Source: Asticcacaulis sp.
Lineage (GTDB): Bacteria; Pseudomonadota; Alphaproteobacteria; Caulobacterales; Caulobacteraceae
Assembly: GCF_020217185.1 (NCBI RefSeq)
Contig: NZ_JAIWNX010000067.1
Location: forward strand, 1 to 10,000
Length of the DNA stretch: 10,000 nt
Direction: 5' to 3'
In this document: in pieces, positions 1 through 5,341 of the stretch
Position numbering within the stretch: the stretch's first letter is position 1
Layout of the letters: every line of letters begins with the position of its first letter
Notes under the pieces: model-generated
Databases searched by the model: none
Told to the model about the DNA's origin: nothing
Seen by the model: only the letters and a program-made list of their open reading frames with translations
Program-made: the position numbers and the translations under genes

Positions 1-1
1 T

Positions 2-823
2 CTGGAGACGTTTGATCTGAAAGGCATGGGGTTTCAGACGATCGCCTCGCTGCACACCCAGATCGAGGCCAAGCGTCTGGCCTTTGAGGACCGGGCCAAA
101 TTCTTTGGCGATCCCGCCTTCTCGAAAATCCCGGTCGAGGCCCTGTTGTCCAAGGCCTATGCGCAGGAACAGGCGGCGAAAATCCGTCCCGATGCCATCC
201 TGCCGCGCGTCGTGCCCTATGAGGCCCCGGCACGCGGCGACACCACCTATTTCACCGTTTCGGACAAAGACGGCATGATGGTGAGCTGGATTCAGTCCAA
301 CTATCGCGGCATGGGGTCAGGCCTTATTCCCGACGGTCTGGGCTTTATGCTTCAGGACCGCGGCGAACTGTTCTCGCTGCGCGACGGCTCGCCCAATGTC
401 TATGCGCCGGGCAAACGACCGTTCCACACCATCATCCCCGGCTTTGCCTGCAAGGACGGCCAGCCGTGGCTCAGCTTCGGCGTCATGGGTGGCGATATGC
501 AGCCGCAGGGTCAGGCGCAGATTCTCGTCAACCTGATCGACTACGGGCTGGGCTTACAGGAGGCGGGCGATGCCCCGCGCTGGCACCACGAAGGCTCATC
601 CGAACCCACCGGGGAAGCGGCGGAAGGCACCGGGACGCTCAATCTCGAAAGCGGCGTGCCGCCGGAAACGCGTGCCGGTCTCGAAAAACTCGGCTGGTCT
701 ATCAAGCCGTCGCCCGGCAATTATGGCGGCTATCAGGCCATCGTGACGCAGGCCGATCCTTTGGGCCGTGCCTACGGGGCGGCCACCGAAATGCGTAAGG
801 ATGGTCTGGCTCTGGCCTATTAA
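2..823 (+). CDS. Gamma-glutamyltransferase, 3' part (5' end outside window)
   Basis: The frame is open from the window edge to a TAA at 821-823, giving 273 visible residues: the end of the large subunit and the whole small subunit. Family knowledge: GGTs are made as a proenzyme, exported to the periplasm, and cut before a threonine that becomes the N-terminal nucleophile for gamma-glutamyl hydrolysis or transfer from glutathione and similar peptides. Seen here: the cleavage motif GD-TTYFTVSDKDG, with the nucleophile Thr encoded at 242-244; Asn in IQSNYRG soon after; the oxyanion-type GVMGGDMQPQGQAQ segment; and RPFHTIIPGF where E. coli GGT has its Ser-Ser pair. That last variant suggests a GGT subfamily different from the classical E. 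coli enzyme. The substrate cannot be told from sequence. It is a diverged paralogue of the gene starting at 8808. The upstream half, with any signal peptide, is not visible. Confidence 0.93.
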   Translation: METFDLKGMGFQTIASLHTQIEAKRLAFEDRAKFFGDPAFSKIPVEALLSKAYAQEQAAKIRPDAILPRVVPYEAPARGDTTYFTVSDKDGMMVSWIQSNYRGMGSGLIPDGLGFMLQDRGELFSLRDGSPNVYAPGKRPFHTIIPGFACKDGQPWLSFGVMGGDMQPQGQAQILVNLIDYGLGLQEAGDAPRWHHEGSSEPTGEAAEGTGTLNLESGVPPETRAGLEKLGWSIKPSPGNYGGYQAIVTQADPLGRAYGAATEMRKDGLALAY

Positions 824-867
824 GCGCAATCCGATAAAGTGGGCACCACTTTACGGAAAAATTGCGC
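824..867. repeat. Imperfect palindromic intergenic element
   Basis: Directly after the GGT stop codon lies a long imperfect inverted repeat. GCGCAAT (824-830) pairs with ATTGCGC (861-867), CCG (831-833) with CGG (854-856), and TAAAGTGG (835-842) with CCACTTTA (846-853), around a 3-base loop (GCA). There is a one-base bulge on the left and a four-A bulge on the right. No T-run follows on the + strand, so it is not a textbook intrinsic terminator, although it could slow polymerase or protect the GGT mRNA 3' end. The layout resembles the short palindromic repeats scattered between genes in alphaproteobacteria; that resemblance is from memory and not tested here. Confidence 0.6.
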
Positions 868-913
868 GACAAACAAAAATTTAGTGCGGAATGACGGAGA
901 CATTCCGCACTAA
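868..913 (-). terminator. Intrinsic terminator overlapping the end of the SDR gene
   Basis: TTAGTGCGGAATG (881-893) and CATTCCGCACTAA (901-913) are perfect 13-base inverted arms around a 7-base loop. Read on the minus strand, the hairpin is followed at once by ATTTTTGTTTG (complement of 868-880), the hairpin-plus-U-tract layout of a Rho-independent terminator. The 3' arm contains the SDR stop codon and its last residues, so terminator and coding sequence share bases. The core GCGGAATG/CATTCCGC also occurs in the palindrome at 8624-8663. Confidence 0.75.
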
Positions 914-1750
914 GCGTTGGACTTCGCGGAGACCTTCGCGATAGGTCGGAAATTGCGGCCGCCAGCCCAGTTCGGCCTTGGCCAGGGCATTGGAAACGCG
1001 CTTGTTTTCGGCATAAAAGCGCCGCATGCCGGGGCTCAGGTCCGGCGCGTCAAACGGGATTTCGGGTGGCACCGCGAAGCCAAAGGTCTGGGCCGCCCAC
1101 ACCAGCACGGCATCCGCCGGGGCTGGCTCATCGTCGCACAGATTATAGACCGCCCCGGCGCGCCGACGCTCGGCGCTACGCATCAGGGCGTCGGCGCAGT
1201 CAGTGTCATAAAGGCGCGAAAAGACCTGACCCGGCTTATGGATGCGTCGCGCCGTCCCGTCACGCAGACGTTCGATCACGCTGCGGCCCACGCCATACAG
1301 GCCGGGCAGACGGAATACCGCCACATCATGCTGACTGCTGAAGGACTGCCACTGGGTTTCGGCCTGCACGCGGCGGCGGCCTTCGGTGGACAGGGGTGTG
1401 AGGGCCTGATCCTCAAAGGCCCAGCCGCCGCCCCGATCGCCATAGACCCCGGTGGTCGAAAGATAGCCCAGCCATTTGCGCGGCGCATCATGCAGGGCCG
1501 CACTCAACGCTGCAAAGGCCGGACAACCAGCGTCATCCGGTGCGGACGTGATCAGGATAAGGTCAGCGGCTGCCGCGAAATCGCTCAGTTGCGGGCTCAG
1601 CGGGTCCGCGGCGTCGATCCCCTGCCCGGCCAGCCACGTTCGCTTTTCCGCCGTGCGGGCCGTAGCCGACACGCGGTAGCCGCGCGCCCGGCACAGATCG
1701 GCAAAGGCCGCGCCAATAAAGCCGTAGCCGAACACCAGAACGCGCGTCAT
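881..1750 (-). CDS. SDR family NAD(P)-dependent epimerase/dehydratase, YeeZ-like
   Basis: This 289-residue protein has an N-terminal Rossmann fold: beta-strand RVLVFGYGFIG with the glycine motif at residues 8-13, and a second strand ending near residue 69 (DLILITSA). The segment YLSTTGVYGDRGGGWAFED (about 96-114) is typical of YeeZ-type atypical SDRs. The usual YxxxK catalytic pair is not seen at its normal place; STEGRRRVQAE stands there. It therefore belongs to an atypical group, and whether it is an enzyme or only a nucleotide-binding protein is open. The ATG at 1748-1750 is only 5 bases after the stop of the 88-residue gene, so the two are very likely co-transcribed. No strong Shine-Dalgarno is visible, which fits translational coupling. 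The last codons form the 3' arm of a terminator. The substrate is unknown. Confidence 0.88.
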   Translation of the reverse strand: MTRVLVFGYGFIGAAFADLCRARGYRVSATARTAEKRTWLAGQGIDAADPLSPQLSDFAAAADLILITSAPDDAGCPAFAALSAALHDAPRKWLGYLSTTGVYGDRGGGWAFEDQALTPLSTEGRRRVQAETQWQSFSSQHDVAVFRLPGLYGVGRSVIERLRDGTARRIHKPGQVFSRLYDTDCADALMRSAERRRAGAVYNLCDDEPAPADAVLVWAAQTFGFAVPPEIPFDAPDLSPGMRRFYAENKRVSNALAKAELGWRPQFPTYREGLREVQRLVRNVSVIPH

Positions 1751-1755
1751 GGGTT

Positions 1756-2022
1756 TTATTGTGCCGAAGCCGAAGCCGTCGAAGAGGCTGAGGCCTCAGT
1801 GGCCGCCTGTGCCTTGGCGGCACGCTCAGCGGCCTGCTCGGCCTTGCGCTTTGCGTCGCGCTCGGCCTTCTCGCGCTGAGCCCGCACCACATCGGGCAGC
1901 ACGATGTCATGGCCGAACGGCGCCGGCGAGCGCGTCCCCAGCCCCTGCGGCCAGACAAGGCTGAGCGCAATCATCAAAAGGGCGACCACGGCCGCGCTGG
2001 TATAGAAGACCTTGTCATTCAT
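1756..2022 (-). CDS. Small single-span membrane protein with Ala/Lys/Glu-rich coiled-coil tail
   Basis: I do not recognise this 88-residue protein. It has a short N-terminus (MNDKVFY), one clear transmembrane segment at about residues 8-25 (SAAVVALLMIALSLVW), a linker, then from about residue 47 a charged Ala/Lys/Glu/Arg-rich heptad-like stretch (REKAERDAKRKAEQAAERAA) ending in an Ala/Ser-rich tail. The likely topology is a single anchor with a helical, TolA-like tail. The ATG at 2020-2022 is preceded by AGGGAGGGG on the minus strand, about 13 bases upstream: a purine-rich Shine-Dalgarno, slightly distant. It lies 69 bases downstream of an SOS-controlled polymerase gene and 5 bases upstream of the SDR gene on the same strand, so it probably belongs to that transcript. 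Caulobacter is known to have small SOS-induced membrane inhibitors of division (SidA, DidA), but no sequence similarity to them is claimed. Confidence 0.75.
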   Translation of the reverse strand: MNDKVFYTSAAVVALLMIALSLVWPQGLGTRSPAPFGHDIVLPDVVRAQREKAERDAKRKAEQAAERAAKAQAATEASASSTASASAQ

Positions 2023-2091
2023 GACCTAAGCTATACCCCTCCCTTGCGCGTTTGAGAACCCAAAATTGCTGCACTGCGTAAGCGCACAACC

Positions 2092-3369
2092 TCATTCCCA
2101 GAACTCTGGCGTTTCAGGCACCCGGTTAAAGGCGATCTTGGCGCCTACAAATTCATGCAGTTTGGGCTTTGGCCCGATGCTGATGCGATCCTTGCCGAAG
2201 CGCTGATTGAGGGCGTCCATCGCCTCCAGCAGGCGCATATGGCGCGGGTCTTCCGCCGCCGCCGGACTATAGCCAAACAGGTCAGGCGCCGTATCCGCCG
2301 GAATCAGGCGCAGACAGGTGACCGACACCTTCTTGATGCGCGTCTGGTTGAGGGTGCGCACGCAGACGTCCCACAACGCATCCGCTGCCTCCAGCATACG
2401 GAAACTGTCGGCCGTGGCCATAAACAGGCGCTCGGCCTGCGCCCGCCCTTCCTGTGTGCCGCGGATAGACAGGTGCAGGCCGCCGCACTTATAGCCTATG
2501 CGCCGCAGCCGCGACCCGCACTTGGCCGTCAGCCGGCGGGCCACGGCACGCGCAGCGTCCACAGGACGCAGCTCAGCCGCCAGAACGTGCGAATGGCTGA
2601 TGCTGCCGCGTTCGGTTTCGATCTCCGGCGGGTCGATGCCGTGCAGGGCGTACCAGAACTGATCCCCGCCGATACCGCCCCATAACTGACGCATCCGGCT
2701 GGCGCTGAGGTGCCAGAGCTGACGCGGATCGCTGATGCCGGCCTTATGCAGCCGCGCCTTCATCGCCGGGCCTATGCCGGGAAAATCACCGATGTCGATG
2801 TCGAGCAAGGGCCCCGGCAACTGATCGCGGCGCAGCACCGTCATCCCCAAAGGCTTTTGCATATCCGCCGCTGTCTTGGCCAGCATCCGCGAGGGGGCCA
2901 GCCCGATCGAGGCCGTCAGACACTCGCCGATATTTGACAGGATGCGTCTCTGGATACGATGCCCCAGCGCCCGCGCCGCCGCCTCCACCGTCTCCGGCCC
3001 CATCAGCCGGCACGCCACCTCATCAATCGAGCAAATCTTTTCGACGGGGATGACGTGATCGACCTCCTCAAGGATGCGGTGGTGAATCCGCACATAGTCA
3101 TCCGGCCGCGCTTCGACGACGTGCAGATTGGGACAGAGCTGCCGCGCCACGGCGACCGAAGTCCCCGTCTTGATTCCCAGCTTCTTGGCTTCCTGACTGG
3201 CGGCAATGGCGCAGGTATAGTCACTCTTGACCGGCACCACGATCAGCGGCTGCCCGCGCATGTGCGGCCGGGCCTGCTGTTCGCAACTGGCGAAGAAGCT
3301 GTTCATATCGAGATAGAGCCATTTCAGCCCACCCCCGTCGTCCCACTGTCTGGTCTGCGCCGCCTGCAT
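2092..3369 (-). CDS. SOS-inducible Y-family (translesion) DNA polymerase
   Basis: The 425-residue protein has the Y-family core. Residue numbers are from the start chosen here. The first metal-binding motif is LYLDMNSFFASCEQQ (Asp21), with Phe26 at the steric-gate position. The second is CSIDEVACRL (Asp116, Glu117), so all three catalytic carboxylates are present. A helix-hairpin-helix region with FPGIGPAMKARL (about 195-207) follows, then the little-finger domain. APDLFGY (about 361-367) could be a beta-clamp-binding motif. The DMN...SCEQ wording is closer to UmuC than to classical DinB, but the protein matches neither exactly; imuA and dnaE2 are not adjacent. The open frame extends to a TTG at 3405, but that TTG is the promoter's -35 element and the extra codons run through the LexA box. 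I therefore start at the ATG 3367-3369, which falls at the expected transcription start and implies a leaderless mRNA. A start nearer LKWLYLDMN cannot be excluded. Confidence 0.9.
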   Translation of the reverse strand: MQAAQTRQWDDGGGLKWLYLDMNSFFASCEQQARPHMRGQPLIVVPVKSDYTCAIAASQEAKKLGIKTGTSVAVARQLCPNLHVVEARPDDYVRIHHRILEEVDHVIPVEKICSIDEVACRLMGPETVEAAARALGHRIQRRILSNIGECLTASIGLAPSRMLAKTAADMQKPLGMTVLRRDQLPGPLLDIDIGDFPGIGPAMKARLHKAGISDPRQLWHLSASRMRQLWGGIGGDQFWYALHGIDPPEIETERGSISHSHVLAAELRPVDAARAVARRLTAKCGSRLRRIGYKCGGLHLSIRGTQEGRAQAERLFMATADSFRMLEAADALWDVCVRTLNQTRIKKVSVTCLRLIPADTAPDLFGYSPAAAEDPRHMRLLEAMDALNQRFGKDRISIGPKPKLHEFVGAKIAFNRVPETPEFWE

Positions 3370-3405
3370 ATAAAGAACATACCAAGAACATTTAAAACGA
3401 GTCAA
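3370..3405 (-). promoter_or_regulatory. Sigma70-type promoter of the Y-family polymerase
   Basis: On the minus strand, TTGACT (3405-3400) is a near-consensus -35. An 18-base spacer leads to TATGTT (3381-3376), a 4/6 match to the -10. Transcription would begin about seven bases further, at or next to A3369, the first base of the ATG. The LexA box overlaps the spacer and the -10, the usual place for repression. Confidence 0.65.
3375..3389 (-). promoter_or_regulatory. LexA (SOS) box, GTTC-N7-GTTC
   Basis: The + strand reads GAAC-ATACCAA-GAAC, which on the minus strand is GTTC-TTGGTAT-GTTC, an exact match to the direct-repeat LexA operator known for alphaproteobacteria. It sits across the -10 region of the polymerase promoter, so the gene should be repressed by LexA and induced by DNA damage. 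The divergent MFS gene starts about 100 bases away; an effect on it is possible but not indicated. Confidence 0.85.
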
Positions 3406-3426
3406 GACACCCCTGTTTCAAAAACC

Positions 3427-3456
3427 GTGCGAAGGCGAAAGGCGGGGCTTTCGCAC
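3427..3456. repeat. Short inverted repeat upstream of the MFS gene
   Basis: GTGCGAA (3427-3433) and TTCGCAC (3450-3456) are inverted arms. A competing inner pairing, GCGAAAG (3435-3441) with CTTTCGC (3448-3454), has a 6-base loop. It lies between the divergent polymerase and MFS genes and could be an operator or leader hairpin for the transporter. No clear MFS promoter can be assigned. Confidence 0.35.
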
Positions 3457-3484
3457 CTGCACCCAAATGCCCTATAGAAGGTCA

Positions 3485-4783
3485 ATGTCAGTGACGAAGC
3501 CCCAGCCGCCCCGACCGGAACCCTCCGTCTCAGGGCCCGACGCCGAGACCGCCACCTCACCCGACACCAAAGGCGGCAAGCCGACGCTCAGACGCGCCAT
3601 CATGGACAATGGTGCGCTCAGCGTCATGTTCGCTGTCGTCTTCATCAATCTGGTGGGGTTTGGCCTGCTGGTGCCCCTGATGCCGTTCTTCGCCCAGACG
3701 CTCAACGCCGGGCCGTGGCAGGTGACGCTGATGTTTGCCGCCTATTCACTGGGGCAGTTTTTTGCCGAACCCCTGTGGGGCAGCCTGTCGGACAAGTGGG
3801 GACGCAAACCGGTTCTGCTGATCACCACCGCCTCTAACATCCTCTTTTATGTGCTGCTGGCTTTTGCGCCCAATGTCTGGTGGGCCATCGCCATCCGTTT
3901 CCTGAACGGTATAGGCTCCGGCAATGTGTCGTGCATCCAGTCCTATGTGTCGGACATGTCCGAGCCGCATCAGCGTGCCGGTCGCATGAGCCTGATCGGC
4001 GCCGCTTTTTCACTGGGCTTTGTGATCGGCCCGGTCATGGGCGGGTTTCTGGCTCACGAAGAAGCCGGGGCCGCCGGATTCCGCCTGCCGCTGTTCCTCG
4101 CCGCAGGCCTTTCCGCCGTGGCGACGCTGGGCATTCTCTTCTATGTGCGCGAAAGCCGCGTGCGTACCCATGCGGCTCCGCAAAATTTCCGCGCCACCTT
4201 CGCCGAAGCCCGCCGCCATCCGATCATCAGCCGCCTGATCCTCTCGACCCTGTTCTACATGGCCGCACTGGCCGGTCTTGAGGCCACCTTCGGCCTGTGG
4301 GCCAAGGCGCGCTACGACTGGGGTCCGCGTGAAGTCAGCCTGGTCTTCCTGTTTATCGGCGTTACCGCCGCCCTGATGCAGATGGTCTTTACCCGCCCGC
4401 TGGTGCGCCGGTACGGCGAAGCGCACATACTGGTGCTAGGGCTGACCGTGTTCGGCATGGGCTTCTTCCTTCAGGGGATCAATCAGATGCCGTGGCTGGT
4501 TACGCCGCTGGTCATGCTGGCCGCTCTGGGGCAGGCGGTCATCTTCGCCTCGATCTCAGCTATCATCTCAAAATCGACGGCCACCGACCGTCAGGGGGCC
4601 ATGCTGGGCCTCAATCAATCGACGGGGGCGATTGCGCGCATTGCCGGGCCGGTGGTGGCAGGCTTCCTGTTCAGTCAGATGGGGGCCGATGGCCCGCTGT
4701 GGTTCTGCGCCCTCATGTGCTTTACCGCCGCCCTGCTGGCCCTGCGTGTGTCGCAGGTCGAACGCCGGTTAAACGCGGGATAG
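3485..4783 (+). CDS. MFS transporter, DHA1 (drug:H+ antiporter, TetA-like) type
   Basis: This is an inner-membrane exporter-type protein of about 432 residues with alternating hydrophobic spans in two halves, as expected for a 12-helix major facilitator. Residue numbers are from this start. A Pro/Asp-rich cytoplasmic tail (about 40 residues) precedes the first helix (SVMFAVVFINLVGFGLLVPL). The loop 2-3 signature GSLSDKWGRKPVLL (about 99-112, with Asp and the Gly-Arg-Lys) is motif A. GAAFSLGFVIGPVMGG (about 172-187) is the antiporter motif C in helix 5, which indicates export. A motif-A-like repeat is weak in the second half. The substrate cannot be predicted; resistance is a possibility and not a conclusion. 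The start is uncertain. AGAAGG (3476-3481) lies 3 bases before this ATG and 9 before an in-frame GTG at 3491; an ATG at 3467 has no good ribosome site. Confidence 0.9.
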   Translation: MSVTKPQPPRPEPSVSGPDAETATSPDTKGGKPTLRRAIMDNGALSVMFAVVFINLVGFGLLVPLMPFFAQTLNAGPWQVTLMFAAYSLGQFFAEPLWGSLSDKWGRKPVLLITTASNILFYVLLAFAPNVWWAIAIRFLNGIGSGNVSCIQSYVSDMSEPHQRAGRMSLIGAAFSLGFVIGPVMGGFLAHEEAGAAGFRLPLFLAAGLSAVATLGILFYVRESRVRTHAAPQNFRATFAEARRHPIISRLILSTLFYMAALAGLEATFGLWAKARYDWGPREVSLVFLFIGVTAALMQMVFTRPLVRRYGEAHILVLGLTVFGMGFFLQGINQMPWLVTPLVMLAALGQAVIFASISAIISKSTATDRQGAMLGLNQSTGAIARIAGPVVAGFLFSQMGADGPLWFCALMCFTAALLALRVSQVERRLNAG

Positions 4784-4796
4784 ACTTTTAGCGGGT

Positions 4797-4815
4797 GCGC
4801 ATTTTCGGAATGCGC
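4797..4815. terminator. Hairpin between convergent genes, possible bidirectional terminator
   Basis: GCGCATT (4797-4803) and AATGCGC (4809-4815) form a perfect 7-bp stem with a TTCGG-type loop. It lies exactly between the MFS stop (4783) and the stop of the convergent 44-residue gene (4816). Neither side has a convincing T-run, so terminator function is inferred from position. Confidence 0.5.
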
Positions 4816-4950
4816 TTAGAAGATCAGAAACGCCGCCAGCGCCATACCGATGCTCAGGCCCACAATGATGTCGAGCGGACGCACCAGAGACGGTTTGAGC
4901 GGCTTGTCAGCGGTCTCCCGCCGAAAGGCGTAATTGTGTTTGATCGCCAC
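4816..4950 (-). CDS. 44-residue membrane miniprotein
   Basis: On the minus strand a GTG (4950-4948) opens a 44-codon frame ending in TAA (4818-4816). The N-terminal half is basic and polar (MAIKHNYAFRRETADKPLK). It is followed by a Pro-rich turn and one hydrophobic segment, PLDIIVGLSIGMALAAFLIF, ending at the C-terminus: a tail-anchored, single-span layout. Third codon positions are mostly G or C, as in the neighbouring real genes, which favours coding. GGGACA lies about 7 bases before the GTG as a weak ribosome site; an in-frame TTG eight codons upstream is an alternative start. It converges with the MFS gene, with a hairpin directly after its stop. The function is unknown to me, and the overlapping + strand frame (4795-5088) has no membrane or domain logic. 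Conservation in relatives would settle whether it is real. Confidence 0.6.
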   Translation of the reverse strand: MAIKHNYAFRRETADKPLKPSLVRPLDIIVGLSIGMALAAFLIF

Positions 4951-5011
4951 GGTTATTGTCCCGAAATGAGTCAAGGCCCGCTGAGATCAGCAAGAGCCGT
5001 GCCTGCGTTTC

Positions 5012-5038
5012 GAAAAGAGGCACACAACCGCTCTTTTC
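5012..5038. repeat. 8-bp inverted repeat in AT-rich spacer
   Basis: GAAAAGAG (5012-5019) and CTCTTTTC (5031-5038) are perfect arms around 11 bases, followed by an A-rich tract (5039-5075) that stands out from the GC-rich surroundings. It lies between the divergent 44-residue gene and tRNA-Arg, so an operator or the AT-rich upstream part of the tRNA promoter are both possible. Confidence 0.3.
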
Positions 5039-5147
5039 AAAAAAATCACAAAATCAGGGGAAAACTTTTTAAAAGCGCTTGCGTTTAAAATTCCAAGAGA
5101 CTAATTGTCCGGCCCTCGCCGCTGAGGCGGGAACACGAAATGGACAC

Positions 5148-5224
5148 GCACTCGTAGCTCAGCTGGATAGAGCATCAGACTACGAATCTGAGGGTCAGGA
5201 GTTCGAATCTCTTCGAGTGCGCCA
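5148..5224 (+). tRNA. tRNA-Arg (anticodon ACG), CCA encoded
   Basis: A complete cloverleaf can be drawn. The acceptor stem is GCACTCG (5148-5154) with CGAGTGC (5214-5220). The D-arm is GCTC...GAGC. The anticodon stem TCAGA/TCTGA encloses the loop CTACGAA with anticodon ACG. A T-arm with TTCGAAT follows, then discriminator G and an encoded CCA. After A-to-I editing of the wobble base, ICG reads CGU, CGC and CGA, the main arginine codons in such genomes. It is a single gene, with an AT-rich upstream region (5060-5110) that may hold its promoter; no hexamers are convincing. No duplicated 3' end or integrase is visible, so there is no sign of an inserted element here. Confidence 0.97.
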
Positions 5225-5239
5225 TTTGTTTCAAAGACA

Positions 5240-5266
5240 GGCTCCCCACGGAGAGCCTTTTCTTTT
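5240..5266 (+). terminator. Intrinsic terminator of tRNA-Arg
   Basis: GGCTC (5240-5244) and GAGCC (5253-5257) form a short GC-rich stem with an 8-base loop, followed directly by TTTTCTTTT. It lies 15 bases after the tRNA 3' end. Confidence 0.75.
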
Positions 5267-5280
5267 GCGCATTTGTCAAA

Positions 5281-5317
5281 TCCACAAAACAAAGCCCCGC
5301 CATTTCTGACGGGGCTT
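5281..5317 (-). terminator. Intrinsic terminator of the chemoreceptor gene
   Basis: AAGCCCCG (5292-5299) and CGGGGCTT (5310-5317) form a perfect 8-bp stem with a 10-base loop. On the minus strand the stem is followed by TGTTTTGTGG, a T-rich tail, 24 bases after the chemoreceptor stop. Together with the terminator at 5240-5266 it closes the two convergent units. Confidence 0.8.
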
Positions 5318-5341
5318 GCTCTGTTGGCAGTGTGACCGCAA

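Noticed and set aside
917..1879. 320-residue + strand frame
   Set aside because: It is antisense to the SDR and 88-residue genes. It lacks domain motifs and exists because GC-rich codon bias leaves the opposite frame open.
3370..3405. Extra 12 codons at the N-terminus of the polymerase, starting at TTG 3405
   Set aside because: These bases are the -35, spacer, LexA box and -10 of the promoter, so they are not expected to be in the mRNA.
4795..5088. 97-residue + frame after the MFS gene
   Set aside because: There is no ribosome site or recognisable domain. It crosses the hairpin and overlaps the more plausible 44-residue membrane protein on the other strand.
5148..5224. tRNA-Arg as an integration site for a mobile element
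   Set aside because: No integrase gene, no repeat of the tRNA 3' end elsewhere in the window, and no change in gene character after it.
5079..5309. 76-residue + frame with VAQLDRASDYESEGQEFESL
   Set aside because: This is the sense-strand translation of the same tRNA, a common false protein in databases.
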